64,000 bases of DNA from Alistipes montrealensis (GCF_018362775.1 NZ_JAGYXY010000002.1:62001-126000); one strand, 5' to 3'; positions 42,603 through 52,012 are shown, counted from the stretch's first letter. Translations and numbers: made by a program. The notes: generated by a model not told the origin, from the sequence alone.

Positions 42603-42854
42603 TTATTCTGCGGCCTGTGCAGCCTCCTCCTTGACCTCGGCCTTCTTGGCCTTCGGGGCAGCCTTCTTGACAGGGGCTACCTCTTCGACTTTGACGAGGT
42701 GCTTCACGCGCTCAATCATACCTTTGATGATTGCCGAGTCGTCGTGCTCGACGCTCGCGTTGATCTTCTTCAGACCCAGCGCGTCAAGGTTCTTGCACTG
42801 ACGCTCCGTAGAGCCGATGCGGCTTTTGACCTGGGTGATTTTCAATCTTGCCAT
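42603..42854 (-). CDS. rpmD: 50S ribosomal protein L30 with acidic/basic tail
   Basis: The product is 83 aa. The L30 core covers about 1-58 (MARLKITQVKSRIGSTERQCKNLDALGLKKIN and SAIIKGMIERVKHLVKVEEV). The remaining 25 residues are Ala/Lys/Glu-rich (PVKKAAPKAKKAEVKEEAAQAAE). Bacterial L30 normally stops near 60 aa, so this is a lineage-specific tail similar in style to that of L17. Confidence 0.95.
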   Translation of the reverse strand: MARLKITQVKSRIGSTERQCKNLDALGLKKINASVEHDDSAIIKGMIERVKHLVKVEEVAPVKKAAPKAKKAEVKEEAAQAAE

Positions 42855-42868
42855 GTTCTTCTTGAGAA

Positions 42869-43387
42869 TTAACCGTTAAACACCTTGTCCATCGAGATAC
42901 CGCGCACGCGGGCAATGCTGTGGGCATCGCGCAGTTCGCACAGGGCAGCGATGGTCGCCTTTACCAGGTTGTGGGGGTTCGACGAACCCTTGCTCTTGGC
43001 AAGCACGTTCTTGATGCCCACCGACTCGAGCACGGCACGCATGGCTCCGCCGGCGATGATACCCGTACCGGGAGCGGCCGGACGAATCATCACGAGCGAA
43101 CCGCTGAAACGCGACTCCTGCTTGTGGGGGATCGTACCGTTGATAACCGGGATCTTCACCAGGTTCTTCTTTGCGTCTTCCACGCCTTTGGCGATGGCCG
43201 ACTGAACCTCCGAAGCCTTGCCCAGGCCGTAGCCTACGACACCGTCCTCGTTACCTACGACGACGATGGCCGAGAAACTGAACGTGCGGCCACCCTTGGT
43301 TACCTTGGTTACACGCTGAATGCTTACGAGCCGGTCCTTGAGTTCGAGGTCGCTCGTACGTACTTTCTTTATGTTGGTATTTGACAT
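42869..43387 (-). CDS. rpsE: 30S ribosomal protein S5
   Basis: The product is 172 aa. The S5 double-stranded-RNA-binding N-terminal domain ([31 protein letters not shown]) has the basic residues that shape the mRNA entry and decoding region. The [25 protein letters not shown] helix and the C-terminal [30 protein letters not shown] follow. Normal length; 6 bp from rplR. Confidence 0.98.
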   Translation of the reverse strand: MSNTNIKKVRTSDLELKDRLVSIQRVTKVTKGGRTFSFSAIVVVGNEDGVVGYGLGKASEVQSAIAKGVEDAKKNLVKIPVINGTIPHKQESRFSGSLVMIRPAAPGTGIIAGGAMRAVLESVGIKNVLAKSKGSSNPHNLVKATIAALCELRDAHSIARVRGISMDKVFNG

Positions 43388-43393
43388 AATCGC

Positions 43394-43756
43394 TTAGAAT
43401 TTAAGTCCGCCTTCGCGTGCTGCTTCGGCCAGCTGTTTAACTCTTCCGTGATACAGGTAGCCGTTACGGTCGAAGGCTACGACGCTGATGCCTTTGGCTG
43501 TGGCGCGCTCGGCGGCCAGTTTGCCCACCAGGGCGGCTACTTCGCACTTGTTCTTGCCTGCAACCGCTTCGGCAACCTCCTTGTCCAGCGAGGAAGCCGT
43601 AGCCAGGGTAACACCTGCGAGGTCGTCGATAAACTGTACGTAGATCTGCTTGTTGCTACGATATACAGTCATGCGAGGCTGTGAAGGCGTTCCGCTAACG
43701 ATCTTGCGGATACGCATCTTGATCCTCTCTCTTCTTTCTATCTTGTTCAATGACAT
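43394..43756 (-). CDS. rplR: 50S ribosomal protein L18
   Basis: The product is 120 aa and binds 5S rRNA with L5. It shows [58 protein letters not shown], a short helical middle and the conserved ending [26 protein letters not shown]. Usual length and position between rplF and rpsE. Confidence 0.98.
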   Translation of the reverse strand: MSLNKIERRERIKMRIRKIVSGTPSQPRMTVYRSNKQIYVQFIDDLAGVTLATASSLDKEVAEAVAGKNKCEVAALVGKLAAERATAKGISVVAFDRNGYLYHGRVKQLAEAAREGGLKF

Positions 43757-43772
43757 AACTTCAGACTATTTA

Positions 43773-44360
43773 CTATTTAGCACCTGCTGATTTACCTGCC
43801 TTGCGACGGATCTGCTCGCCGACGAACTTGATACCCTTGCCCTTATACGGCTCCGGCTTGCGCAGCGAACGGATCTTCGCGGCAACCTGGCCTACGAGCT
43901 GCTTGTCGATCGACTTGAGCGTTACGATAGGATTGCCCTTCTTCTCGGTAACGGCCGTAGCGGTCACCTCTTTGGGCAGAAGGAAATGCGTATCGTGCGA
44001 ATAGCCGAGGCTCATTTCGAGCACCTGGCCCTTCACTTCGGCCTTGAAACCGACACCTACGAGTTCCTGTTTGATTTCATAGCCCTTCGATACACCGACA
44101 ACCATGTTGTTGATCAGTGCGCGGTACAGACCGTGCAGCGAACGATGGCGGGGCTGGTTGGTGGGACGGGACACCAGAACGGCAGGAACTTCCTTGTTCG
44201 TGTGAATGTCCATGTGCGTGCCGACCTCTACCTTGATATCCGAGTCCACTTTCTGGCTCAGCGTCCCGAGTGGCCCTTTCACGCTTACCGTATTGTCGGC
44301 AGCCACCTCTACGGTAACGCCGGCAGGCAGGGTTACAGGTAATTTACCAATTCTTGACAT
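43773..44360 (-). CDS. rplF: 50S ribosomal protein L6
   Basis: The product is 195 aa, a two-domain L6 near the sarcin-ricin loop. MSRIGKLPVTLPAGVTVEV opens it; RSLHGLYRALINNMVVGVSKGYEIKQELVGVGFKAEVKG links the domains. PEPYKGKGIKFVGEQIRRKAGKSAGAK closes it. I used ATG 44360; the longer frame adds 20 non-conserved residues. Slightly longer than the 177-180 aa norm, due to the C-terminal tail and one loop. Confidence 0.97.
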   Translation of the reverse strand: MSRIGKLPVTLPAGVTVEVAADNTVSVKGPLGTLSQKVDSDIKVEVGTHMDIHTNKEVPAVLVSRPTNQPRHRSLHGLYRALINNMVVGVSKGYEIKQELVGVGFKAEVKGQVLEMSLGYSHDTHFLLPKEVTATAVTEKKGNPIVTLKSIDKQLVGQVAAKIRSLRKPEPYKGKGIKFVGEQIRRKAGKSAGAK

Positions 44361-44385
44361 TGTGTTGTTCTTTAATAATTTGCGA

Positions 44386-44784
44386 TTAGTAGATGTAGCA
44401 CAGTACCTCACCACCCACATTTTCCTTGCGGGCCCGAGCGTCGGTCATGATACCTTTCGACGTGGAGATGATGGCGATGCCCAGTCCGTTGAGAACGCGG
44501 GGCATGTCCGAAACCGAAACATACTGACGCAGACCCGGGCGGCTGACGCGCTTGAGGTCCTTGATAGCATTGGTCTTGGTGGCAGCATCCCACTTCAGAG
44601 CGATTTTGATCGACGGGTGACCTTTCTCGTCCTTGTCGAATTTGTAAGCGAGAATATAACCCTGCTCATAGAGGATCTTGGTCATCTCCTGCTTAATTTT
44701 TGAACCGGGAGCTTCAACCACTTTGTGGTTGGCTTTCACCGCGTTTCTAATTCTGGTCAGAAAGTCCGCAATAGGATCAGTCAT
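44386..44784 (-). CDS. rpsH: 30S ribosomal protein S8
   Basis: The product is 132 aa. It binds the central domain of 16S rRNA. MTDPIADFLTRIRNAVKANHKVVEAPGSKIKQEMTKIL and the C-terminal STSKGIMTDARARKENVGGEVLCYIY are canonical. Nothing is unusual in the protein, but its upstream context is: the usual partner rpsN is 751 bp away instead of adjacent. A separate promoter, 44922-44952, lies in the gap. In enterobacteria S8 represses spc-operon translation by binding near rplE; I cannot say whether this applies here. Confidence 0.97.
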   Translation of the reverse strand: MTDPIADFLTRIRNAVKANHKVVEAPGSKIKQEMTKILYEQGYILAYKFDKDEKGHPSIKIALKWDAATKTNAIKDLKRVSRPGLRQYVSVSDMPRVLNGLGIAIISTSKGIMTDARARKENVGGEVLCYIY

Positions 44785-45535
44785 AACGAATAGAAGTTAA
44801 AAATTAATAATTGGTTTGTTTTTTATTATTCTGGCTTTCAGCAAATTAGCTCACCACCAATCGCTTTACAGCCTTTTTGCCCGTCCCCCGTTCGCATACG
44901 CACACGAGGGTACAAAGCGCGCAAATATACGCATTATTTCCCAAACGGCCAAGTTATCGCCTGATTTTTAGCGATTTTAGCGTTACCTCCGGAATGCAGA
45001 CAATGTTAGCACCCAATGTTGCTAACATGTATCTGCACAAAATTTCCTTTCGGCAACCGCCCTTCGGTTCTTCCGGCACGGCATCCGCCGCACTTTCGGG
45101 TCCGATTCCAGCCCTTCGGGCCTGAGCCCGGAACGTCATATGCGTCCCTGCGTCAGCCCTCCGTTCCGGCAGCCTCCGGCCTCTACTTCCGCTGCATTGC
45201 GCAACTTCGGTATCACCCTTCCGACTGAGCCTTCCGGCATCCGCCCGGCTGCTTGCGCAACTCCGGCATCGGCCTCCGGCCCCTGGTCCGAGAAATTTGT
45301 AACCAAGTGTCCAACCTTTCGTTACGCCCCACATATCGGGAAGTTACCGCTTGCGGCGGCACTTTCCCCGATACTGTGACGTATCTACCGGGTTATACAC
45401 CCCTATCAGCTCCACTTCCTTTGGAGAGACATGCTCCCCACAGGCTCGACACCTTCCGGAAGGTGGAACATATTCGAGTTGCCGGGTCCGGTTCCGGGAT
45501 CCGCATACACGCATCCCCTCGCCGCACCCCGGCGA
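44785..45535. other. 751-bp non-coding insertion between rpsN and rpsH
   Basis: This breaks an otherwise tight ribosomal operon. From rpsN towards rpsH it holds a 16-bp palindrome (45450-45465), a stem-loop 45334-45373 (TATCGGG/CCCGATA outer, CCGC/GCGG inner), and a GC-rich zone of imperfect repeats of about 57 bp around TTGCGCAAC (about 45198 and 45255). A long hairpin follows at 44995-45037 (TGCAGA plus ATGTTAGCA arms, 8-base loop), then a promoter at 44922-44952. Open frames exist on both strands but none has a convincing start, codon bias or family. I see no transposase, tRNA or rRNA piece. Confidence 0.75.
44922..44952 (-). promoter_or_regulatory. Internal promoter driving rpsH and downstream genes
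   Basis: On the minus strand TTGG (44952-44949), 19 bases, TATATTTG (44929-44922). Its position, 138 bases before the rpsH ATG, would allow transcription of rpsH onwards even if the insertion terminated or slowed upstream polymerase. Confidence 0.7.
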
Positions 45536-45832
45536 CTACCAGCTAGCTTTCGTAACGCCCGGGATCAGACCCTTCGAGGCCATTTCGCGGAACTGGATAC
45601 GGCTGATGCCGAACAGGCGAATATAGCCCTTGGGACGACCCGTGATCTTGCAGCGGTTGTGCTGGCGAATGGGATTCGAGTTGCGGGGCAGCTTCGCAAG
45701 CGCCTGCCATGCCTCTTCGTGATCCATCTCACCGCTCTTCACCTTGGCAGCGATCTCCTCGCGCTTGTGAGCATAGCGGTTTGCGAGCTTCGCACGCTTC
45801 ACCTCGCGGGCCTTCATCGATTCTTTTGCCAT
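45536..45832 (-). CDS. rpsN: 30S ribosomal protein S14, zinc-independent type
   Basis: The product is 98 aa, the long form without CxxC zinc ligands. It shows [27 protein letters not shown], then [51 protein letters not shown]. The ending GVTKASW is exactly the family terminus, so the gene is complete and the following insertion did not truncate it. It starts 3 bp after rplE. Confidence 0.98.
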   Translation of the reverse strand: MAKESMKAREVKRAKLANRYAHKREEIAAKVKSGEMDHEEAWQALAKLPRNSNPIRQHNRCKITGRPKGYIRLFGISRIQFREMASKGLIPGVTKASW

Positions 45833-45835
45833 AGC

Positions 45836-46396
45836 TTATTGATTCTTTTTAGCGTTTTTGAAAGGAAGACCGAACTCGCGGAGCAGGGCATAAGCCTCCT
45901 CGTCGGTTTTGGCCGTCGTTACGAACGTAATCTCCATGCCGAAGATCTTGGTGATCTTGTCGATGTCGATTTCCGGGAAGATGATCTGCTCGGTGATACC
46001 CAGGGTGTAGTTGCCCTGGCCGTCGAACTTTTCATTGATACCCTTGAAGTCGCGGATACGCGGCAGAGCCACGGCGATCAGACGCTCCAGGAACTCGTAC
46101 ATCTTCGTATCGCGCAGCGTCACGCGCACGCCGATAGGCATGCCCTTACGCAGCTTGAAGTTCGAGATGTCCTTGCGCGAGCGGGTCTGAACGGCCTTCT
46201 GGCCGGTGATTGTCGTCAGCTCGGCTTCAGCCACGTCGATAAGTTTCTTATCGGCGACGGCCTGGCCCATACCCTGGTTGATTACGATCTTTTCGAGCTT
46301 CGGGCACTGCATAATGCTCGAGTAACCGAACTCCTTCATAAGGGCAGGCTTGATCTGCTCCTTATACTGTGTCTTGAGTGTAGGTACGTATCCCAT
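45836..46396 (-). CDS. rplE: 50S ribosomal protein L5
   Basis: The product is 186 aa and binds 5S rRNA, contacting P-site tRNA. It shows [92 protein letters not shown] and [13 protein letters not shown]. Complete and normal. Its ATG overlaps the rplX TAA by one base (TAATG). Confidence 0.98.
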   Translation of the reverse strand: MGYVPTLKTQYKEQIKPALMKEFGYSSIMQCPKLEKIVINQGMGQAVADKKLIDVAEAELTTITGQKAVQTRSRKDISNFKLRKGMPIGVRVTLRDTKMYEFLERLIAVALPRIRDFKGINEKFDGQGNYTLGITEQIIFPEIDIDKITKIFGMEITFVTTAKTDEEAYALLREFGLPFKNAKKNQ

Positions 46397-46719
46397 TATT
46401 TGATCTCCTCCCCTGACTTTTTAGCGAAACGAACTAATTTACCTTTTGCATCCGTCTTGCGGCCGACCTTGGTAGGCTTGCCCGACTTGGGATCGATGAG
46501 CATGAGGTTCGAAACGTGAATCGGAGCCTCTTTCTCGACGATGCCTCCCTGGGGATTCTGTGCATTGGGCTTCGTGGCCTTCTTGCAGAGGTTCACACCT
46601 TCGACGATGGCACGCTGCTTCGAAACCTCGACCTTCAGGACTTTGCCCGTCTGGCCTTTGCTGTCACCGGCGATGACCTGAACCTGATCCCCTTTCTTAA
46701 TATGTAATTTCATTGACAT
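46396..46719 (-). CDS. rplX: 50S ribosomal protein L24
   Basis: The product is 107 aa. It initiates large-subunit assembly. The KOW motif is near the N-terminus ([38 protein letters not shown]), followed by [38 protein letters not shown]. Two in-frame ATGs lie two codons apart; I report the first (MSMKLHIKK). Last base shared with rplE. Confidence 0.97.
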   Translation of the reverse strand: MSMKLHIKKGDQVQVIAGDSKGQTGKVLKVEVSKQRAIVEGVNLCKKATKPNAQNPQGGIVEKEAPIHVSNLMLIDPKSGKPTKVGRKTDAKGKLVRFAKKSGEEIK

Positions 46720-46739
46720 ATCCGAAATAGTTTTTATGA

Positions 46740-47105
46740 TTACAATACTTCGGGTGCGAGGGAGATAATCTTCATATACTGGTCACGCAGCTCGCGAGCT
46801 ACGGGGCCGAATATACGAGTACCGCGCATTTCACCCTGGTTGTTAAGCAGCACCACGGCGTTGTCGTCGAAACGAATGTACGAACCGTTGGCACGTCTGA
46901 TTTCCTTCGTGGTTCTTACGACTACAGCCTTCGATACGGCGCCCTTCTTGACTTCGCCCGAGGGAGTCGCGCTCTTGACAGCCACGACGATCTTATCGCC
47001 GATGGATGCGTAGCGACGTTTCGTGCCGCCGAGCACCCGGATGCAGAGGACCTCCTTCGCACCGCTGTTATCAGCTACAATGAGTCTACTTTCCTGTTGT
47101 ATCAT
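46740..47105 (-). CDS. rplN: 50S ribosomal protein L14
   Basis: The product is 121 aa, at the subunit interface. [46 protein letters not shown] is canonical. [45 protein letters not shown] completes it. Starts 2 bp after rpsQ. Confidence 0.98.
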   Translation of the reverse strand: MIQQESRLIVADNSGAKEVLCIRVLGGTKRRYASIGDKIVVAVKSATPSGEVKKGAVSKAVVVRTTKEIRRANGSYIRFDDNAVVLLNNQGEMRGTRIFGPVARELRDQYMKIISLAPEVL

Positions 47106-47107
47106 AA

Positions 47108-47362
47108 CTACTTAGCTCTTTCAATGATTTGTACTAATCTCCAACGCTTGGTCTTGCTCAGCGGGCGGGTTTCCATGATGCGTACGGTATCGCCCTCCTT
47201 GCAGGTCTCGTCGAGCGACTCGGCCACAAACTTCGTCGTCTTGTTCACGAACTTGCCGTAGATAGGATGCTTCACCTTACGTGCTACTGCAACCACAATG
47301 GTCTTTTCCATCTTGTTGCTGACAACCACACCGATACGCTCTTTTCTAAGATTTCTTTCCAT
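47108..47362 (-). CDS. rpsQ: 30S ribosomal protein S17
   Basis: The product is 84 aa with an OB-fold that binds 16S r[50 protein letters not shown] and [28 protein letters not shown] match the family throughout. Normal length. Confidence 0.98.
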   Translation of the reverse strand: MERNLRKERIGVVVSNKMEKTIVVAVARKVKHPIYGKFVNKTTKFVAESLDETCKEGDTVRIMETRPLSKTKRWRLVQIIERAK

Positions 47363-47373
47363 AGTTGTTCTCG

Positions 47374-47565
47374 TTATTTAGCGTTTTTTTGACGCAGAAC
47401 GGTCAGCATGCGAGCTATATCTCTGCGGTTCTTCTTAATGATCGACGGGTTCTCGACGGGAGACACTGCGTGCTGCACCTTCAGCTTTGCGAGCTGGGCC
47501 TTTTCGGTCTCGATGCGCTCCTGCAGGTCCTTTGTCGAAATATCCTTGATTTCTGCACTTTTCAT
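47374..47565 (-). CDS. rpmC: 50S ribosomal protein L29
   Basis: The product is 63 aa, a helical hairpin by the peptide exit tunnel that helps dock SRP and trigger factor. It shows [60 protein letters not shown]. Normal family length, 12 bp after rplP. Confidence 0.97.
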   Translation of the reverse strand: MKSAEIKDISTKDLQERIETEKAQLAKLKVQHAVSPVENPSIIKKNRRDIARMLTVLRQKNAK

Positions 47566-47577
47566 TTTGTGTATCCC

Positions 47578-48006
47578 TTAAATTGTGGTTTCGACGTAGT
47601 CACGTCTTACGATAAACTTGGTGGTAATAGGCAGCTTCTGAGCACCCAGGCGCAGCGCTTCCTGAGCAACTGCCAGGGGCACACCCTCTGCCTCGAAAAG
47701 AATACGTCCGGGCGTAACAGGCGCCACGAAGCCTTCGGGATTACCTTTACCCTTACCCATACGCACCTCGGCGGGCTTCTTCGTGATGGGTTTGTCGGGG
47801 AAGATGCGGATCCACAACTGACCTTCACGCTTCATGTAACGCGTAATGGCTTGACGTGCCGCCTCTATCTGACGACCCGTGATCCAGGTCGATTCAAGTG
47901 CCTTGATTGCGAACGATCCGTATGCAAGCTGGTTACCTCTCTGAGCGATACCCTTCATACGGCCTTTCTGCATTCTTCTAAATTTGGTCTTTTTCGGCTG
48001 TAACAT
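47578..48006 (-). CDS. rplP: 50S ribosomal protein L16
   Basis: The product is 142 aa, contacting A-site tRNA. It shows [40 protein letters not shown], the invariant [41 protein letters not shown]. Normal length; follows rpsC by 27 bp. Confidence 0.98.
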   Translation of the reverse strand: MLQPKKTKFRRMQKGRMKGIAQRGNQLAYGSFAIKALESTWITGRQIEAARQAITRYMKREGQLWIRIFPDKPITKKPAEVRMGKGKGNPEGFVAPVTPGRILFEAEGVPLAVAQEALRLGAQKLPITTKFIVRRDYVETTI

Positions 48007-48033
48007 GTTAGTTCTGCTTTAAAAAGGTCCTAC

Positions 48034-48855
48034 TTACTGATTGTTATTGCGACGGTCCCCACCACGGCGGTCCCCACCACGGCGGTCGCCACCGCGACGG
48101 TCTCCGCCACGACGGTCGCCACCACGGCGGTCTCCGCCACGACGGTCGCCACCACGGCGATCACCACGCTCACCGCGGTCGCCCGAAGGAGCCTGCGCCG
48201 AAGCGCCTGCGATTTCGAACAGGTCGCGCTGACCGTATACGATTCCCTGGCAGATCCAGACTTTCACGCCCAGGATACCCACTTTCGTGAGCGCCTCGGT
48301 CAGGCAGTAGTCGATGTCTGCGCGGAACGTGTGCAGCGGAATACGTCCTTCCTTGATCGTCTCCGTACGGGCCATCTCGGCGCCGCCTACACGGCCGGCA
48401 ACCTGGATTTTGATACCCTCGGCGCCCATGCGCATGGTCGAAGCCACGGCCGTCTTCACGGCACGGCGGAACGATACGCGGCCCTCGAGCTGACGGGCGA
48501 TGTTCTGGCCTACGATGACGGCATCCACCTCGGGACGCTTTACCTCGAAGATGTTGATCTGGATCTCCTTGCCGGTGAGCTTCTTCAGCTCCTCCTTCAG
48601 TTTGTCGACCTCCTGGCCGCCCTTGCCGATGATGATGCCCGGGCGAGCCGTCGAAATCGTAACCGTGACAAGTTTCAGCGTGCGCTCGATGATGATCTTC
48701 GAGATGCTAGCCTTCGCCAGACGGACATTCAGATACTTGCGGATCTTGGCGTCCTCGACGAGTTTGTCGGAGAAATCCTTGCCTCCGAACCAGTTGGAAT
48801 CCCAACCGCGGATGATACCAAGACGATTTGCTATCGGATTAACTTTTTGTCCCAT
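48034..48855 (-). CDS. rpsC: 30S ribosomal protein S3 with a C-terminal RGG-type repeat tail
   Basis: The product is 273 aa. The standard S3 core spans about 1-215, with the KH type II RNA-binding domain ([37 protein letters not shown]) and the C-terminal domain ([19 protein letters not shown]) that lines the mRNA entry pore. Beyond residue about 225 is a tail of eight GDRR units, seven as GGDRR, ending RRNNNQ. The DNA is a 15-bp tandem repeat (about 48050-48170), prone to copy-number change. RGG-like tails bind RNA; a role at mRNA entry is speculative. Confidence 0.97.
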   Translation of the reverse strand: MGQKVNPIANRLGIIRGWDSNWFGGKDFSDKLVEDAKIRKYLNVRLAKASISKIIIERTLKLVTVTISTARPGIIIGKGGQEVDKLKEELKKLTGKEIQINIFEVKRPEVDAVIVGQNIARQLEGRVSFRRAVKTAVASTMRMGAEGIKIQVAGRVGGAEMARTETIKEGRIPLHTFRADIDYCLTEALTKVGILGVKVWICQGIVYGQRDLFEIAGASAQAPSGDRGERGDRRGGDRRGGDRRGGDRRGGDRRGGDRRGGDRRGGDRRNNNQ

Positions 48856-48859
48856 CTGA

Positions 48860-49276
48860 TTACTTGTTTTCTTTTTCTACGATTACCATTTTGTCAACTA
48901 CGATCGTTACGTGGTTCGAACGCTTGCGGATACGGTGTGCGCGACCCTGGGGCGCTGCCTGAATACGCTTCAGCATGCGGCCGCCGTCGACGAATACCTC
49001 TTTAACGCAGAGTTTCGTGTCCTCCAGACGCTCCGACTCGTTCTTGGTCTCCCAGTTGGCAATCGCCGACTTGAGGAGTTTCTCCATCCGGATCGACGCT
49101 TCCTTCTTCGAGTAACGAAGGATACCCAGAGCCTTGTTGATTTCCACACCGCGGATGATGTCGGCCACCAGGCGCATCTTGCGGGGAGAGGTCGGGCAAT
49201 CACGCAGAACGGCGATAGCCTTCTGCTTCTTCTCAGCCTTTAACTGTTCGGCTTTATTTGCTTTTCTTGCACCCAT
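48860..49276 (-). CDS. rplV: 50S ribosomal protein L22
   Basis: The product is 138 aa. Its long loop reaches the exit tunnel constriction. It shows [55 protein letters not shown], then [32 protein letters not shown], the tunnel-loop motif. The N-terminus has an Ala/Lys leader ([20 protein letters not shown]) about 15 residues longer than in enterobacteria. Confidence 0.97.
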   Translation of the reverse strand: MGARKANKAEQLKAEKKQKAIAVLRDCPTSPRKMRLVADIIRGVEINKALGILRYSKKEASIRMEKLLKSAIANWETKNESERLEDTKLCVKEVFVDGGRMLKRIQAAPQGRAHRIRKRSNHVTIVVDKMVIVEKENK

Positions 49277-49283
49277 TTTCTAC

Positions 49284-49553
49284 CTATTTTTTCTTGTTAC
49301 CTGAGTGACCGCGGAAGTTACGCGTGGGAGCAAACTCACCGAGTTTGTGTCCTACCATGTTCTCTGTTACGTACACCGGAATAAATTTGTTTCCGTTGTG
49401 GACGGCTACCGTCTGACCTACGAAGTCAGGGGAGATCATACTTGCTCGCGACCATGTCTTAATTACCGACTTTTTATTTCCTTCGGCCTGAGCGACGATC
49501 TTCGCTTCCAGCTTGGGGTCGATAAACGGTCCTTTTTTTAATGAACGGCTCAT
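49284..49553 (-). CDS. rpsS: 30S ribosomal protein S19
   Basis: The product is 89 aa. It shows [73 protein letters not shown] head protein paired with S13. Normal length; 17 bp after rplB. Confidence 0.98.
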   Translation of the reverse strand: MSRSLKKGPFIDPKLEAKIVAQAEGNKKSVIKTWSRASMISPDFVGQTVAVHNGNKFIPVYVTENMVGHKLGEFAPTRNFRGHSGNKKK

Positions 49554-49570
49554 TATGTACTCTTATTTAA

Positions 49571-50395
49571 TTATTTTTTCTTCTTGGAAATAATAAACTT
49601 CGAGGTCGTCTTCTTCGGGTTACGAGTCTTATAACCCTTGGCAAGCAGACCCTTGCGCGAACGCGGGTGACCACCCGACGCACGGCCTTCGCCACCACCC
49701 ATCGGGTGATCCACCGGGTTCATAACGACACCGCGGTTGCGAGGACGGCGACCGAGCCAACGCTCACGTCCTGCCTTACCCGAGCTTTCGAGGCTGTGGT
49801 CGACGTTCGACACAACACCCACCGTAGCACGGCAAGTTACGAGTACCATACGAGTCTCGCCCGAAGGCAGCTTGATGATCGCGAATTTGCCTTCGCGAGC
49901 CAGCAGCTGGGCGTAGGAACCGGCCGAACGTGCCATGGCGGCGCCCTGACCGGGGTAGAGTTCAATGTTGTGGACAACCGTACCCAGGGGAATCTCGCTC
50001 AGGAAGAGCGTATTTCCGACTTCGGGAGCAACGCCTGCGCCGCTCATTACGGTCTGGCCCACCTGGAGTCCGTTGGGTGCGATGATGTAGCTCTTCTCAC
50101 CGTCGGCATATGCCAGGAGTGCAATGCGTGCGGTACGATTCGGGTCGTACTCGATCGACTTTACAGTTGCAGCGATGCCATCTTTCGAGCGTTTGAAGTC
50201 GACGTTACGATACATCTGCTTGTGACCGCCGCCGATGTAGCGGACCGTCATTTTGCCGTCACTGTTACGTCCACCCGAGCTCTTCTTGGGGCTGAGCAGC
50301 GATTTCTCCGGTTTGTTCGTCGTGATTTCGTCGAACGTGCCGATAATCTTATGTCTCGTACCTGCGGTTACAGGTTTAAATTTTCTTACTGCCAT
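49571..50395 (-). CDS. rplB: 50S ribosomal protein L2
   Basis: The product is 274 aa, needed for subunit joining and near the peptidyl-transferase centre. The OB-fold N-terminus ([18 protein letters not shown]), SH3-like middle and the C-terminal loop [29 protein letters not shown], with the functionally important His, are all present. Normal length. Confidence 0.98.
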   Translation of the reverse strand: MAVRKFKPVTAGTRHKIIGTFDEITTNKPEKSLLSPKKSSGGRNSDGKMTVRYIGGGHKQMYRNVDFKRSKDGIAATVKSIEYDPNRTARIALLAYADGEKSYIIAPNGLQVGQTVMSGAGVAPEVGNTLFLSEIPLGTVVHNIELYPGQGAAMARSAGSYAQLLAREGKFAIIKLPSGETRMVLVTCRATVGVVSNVDHSLESSGKAGRERWLGRRPRNRGVVMNPVDHPMGGGEGRASGGHPRSRKGLLAKGYKTRNPKKTTSKFIISKKKK

Positions 50396-50400
50396 CTTCG

Positions 50401-50691
50401 TTAGATATTACTGTAAAAATCGATCTTGTCTCCATCCTTCAAGGTGACGATAGCCTTCTTGAAGTTGTTAGCGCGACCCTCAAGCAGGCCGGCTTTGGTA
50501 TAGCGGCTCTTGAGTTTGCCCATGTAGTTCACGGTGTTCACGTCCGTAACGACGACGTTGTACATCTGCTCTACGGCATTGCGAATCTGCAGCTTGTTAG
50601 CCCTCACGTCAACGATAAAACCGTAGCGATTCAACTTTTCGCCCTGAATCGTCATTTTCTCGGTCAAAACCGGCTTAATAATAATGTCCAT
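50401..50691 (-). CDS. rplW: 50S ribosomal protein L23
   Basis: The product is 96 aa, the trigger-factor and SRP docking protein at the tunnel exit. It shows [58 protein letters not shown]. Normal length. The docking acidic residue lies in the VEQMYNV segment as in other bacteria. Confidence 0.97.
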   Translation of the reverse strand: MDIIIKPVLTEKMTIQGEKLNRYGFIVDVRANKLQIRNAVEQMYNVVVTDVNTVNYMGKLKSRYTKAGLLEGRANNFKKAIVTLKDGDKIDFYSNI

Positions 50692-50706
50692 TGTAACTAT
50701 GCGTTT

Positions 50707-51333
50707 TTAAGCTAACATCGTATTCAATACATTCTCGGCGCCTTCCACCAACACGATGGCCGATGCGTTCATCACGTCGTAAGTGCAGACGTTCTGAGCC
50801 AGCACAGGCTTCACGTAAGGCAGGTTGCGGCACGACAGCTGGAGGTTTACATTCGATTCGGGAAGAATCAGCAGAACCTTCTTGTCGTCAACCTTGAGAG
50901 CCTCGGCCAGAGCCACGACCGACTTGGTCTTGGGAGCCTCCATCGAGATCGTCTCGACGATGCTGATCGAACCGGCCTGGGCCTTGTAGGTCAGCGCGCT
51001 GCGGCGAGCCAGCTGCTTGAGCTTCTTGTTGAGCTTGAAGCTGTAATCGCGGGGCTGGGGACCGAAGATACGGCCGCCACCCGGGAACAGGGGCGACTTG
51101 ATGCTGCCTGCACGGGCGCCGCCTGTGCCTTTCTGGCGCTTGAGCTTGCGGGTCGAACCGGCAACTTCGTTGCGCTGCTTCGACTTGTGCGTGCCCTGAC
51201 GCTGGTCAGCGAGATACTGCTTCACGTCGAGGTAAATAGCGTGGTCATTAGCCTCCACGCCGAAGACAGCATCCGAAAGGACTACCTTACGACCCGTCTC
51301 TTTTCCTTGTGTGTTTAATACAGCTAATTCCAT
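50707..51333 (-). CDS. rplD: 50S ribosomal protein L4
   Basis: The product is 208 aa from ATG 51333 (MELAVLNTQGKETGRKVVLSD); a TTG four codons earlier is unlikely. The tunnel loop is at about 45-105 (RQGTHKSKQRNEVAGSTRKLKRQKGTGGARAGSIKSPLFPGGGRIFGPQPRDYS). L4 in enterobacteria represses its own operon; nothing here shows this. It starts 1 base after the rplC stop. Confidence 0.97.
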   Translation of the reverse strand: MELAVLNTQGKETGRKVVLSDAVFGVEANDHAIYLDVKQYLADQRQGTHKSKQRNEVAGSTRKLKRQKGTGGARAGSIKSPLFPGGGRIFGPQPRDYSFKLNKKLKQLARRSALTYKAQAGSISIVETISMEAPKTKSVVALAEALKVDDKKVLLILPESNVNLQLSCRNLPYVKPVLAQNVCTYDVMNASAIVLVEGAENVLNTMLA

Positions 51334-51334
51334 A

Positions 51335-51949
51335 CTATTTTTCAATCGTTAAATAAGCACCTTTTGCTCCCGGAATCGACCCTTTCACGAGGATCAGGTT
51401 GCTTTCGGGAATTACTTTCAATACACGCAGGTTGAGAACCTTCACCTGCTCACCGCCCATCTGGCCGGGCAAACGCTTGCCCTTGAAGACGCGCGAAGGA
51501 TAGGACGATGCGCCCAGCGAACCCGGCTTGCGGGCACGGTTGTGCTGGCCGTGAGTCTGGCCGCCGACGCCGCCGAAGCCATGACGCTTCACTACGCCCT
51601 GAAAACCTTTTCCTTTCGAAATCCCGGTCACGTCTACCCAGTCCTCCTCCGAGAAGAGGTCTACGGTCAGCGTGTCGCCGAGATTCACTTCGGGCATGTC
51701 CTTGAATTCCGCAAGTTTGCGTTTCGGGGTCGTGCCGGCTTTCTTGAAGTGACCTAACAAACTGCTGGTGGCGTGCTTTTCACTTGTCTCGTCATAGGCA
51801 ATCTGAACCGCCTCGTAGGTATCCTTCTCGACGGTCTTGATTTGCGTAACAACGCACGGTCCAGCCTCAATGACAGTGCATGGTATGTTCTTACCCTCGG
51901 CACTGTAAACGGAAGTCATTCCGATTTTCTTTCCAATAAGTCCTGACAT
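51335..51949 (-). CDS. rplC: 50S ribosomal protein L3
   Basis: The product is 204 aa. It shows [34 protein letters not shown], then [57 protein letters not shown], the extension reaching the peptidyl-transferase centre with the conserved methylated-Gln region. Normal length. The 63-bp gap to rpsJ is the largest in this part apart from the insertion. Confidence 0.98.
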   Translation of the reverse strand: MSGLIGKKIGMTSVYSAEGKNIPCTVIEAGPCVVTQIKTVEKDTYEAVQIAYDETSEKHATSSLLGHFKKAGTTPKRKLAEFKDMPEVNLGDTLTVDLFSEEDWVDVTGISKGKGFQGVVKRHGFGGVGGQTHGQHNRARKPGSLGASSYPSRVFKGKRLPGQMGGEQVKVLNLRVLKVIPESNLILVKGSIPGAKGAYLTIEK

Positions 51950-52012
51950 TTGTTGTCAAATTGTTTGTTATAAATAAAAAAGTGATCTTTCGTTAGATGG
52001 TCATCGATCCTA

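Noticed and set aside
44954..45334. A 126-codon minus-strand frame inside the rpsN/rpsH insertion
   Set aside because: Arg/Gly/Cys-rich product with no signal, domain or start context, and the other frames read similarly. More likely a GC-rich non-coding repeat region.
45351..45626. Plus-strand frames of 91-97 codons running into rpsN
   Set aside because: They overlap rpsN antisense and lack initiation context.
48045..48175. Regular 15-bp repeats as a possible CRISPR array
   Set aside because: The units are contiguous with no spacers and encode in-frame GGDRR within rpsC.
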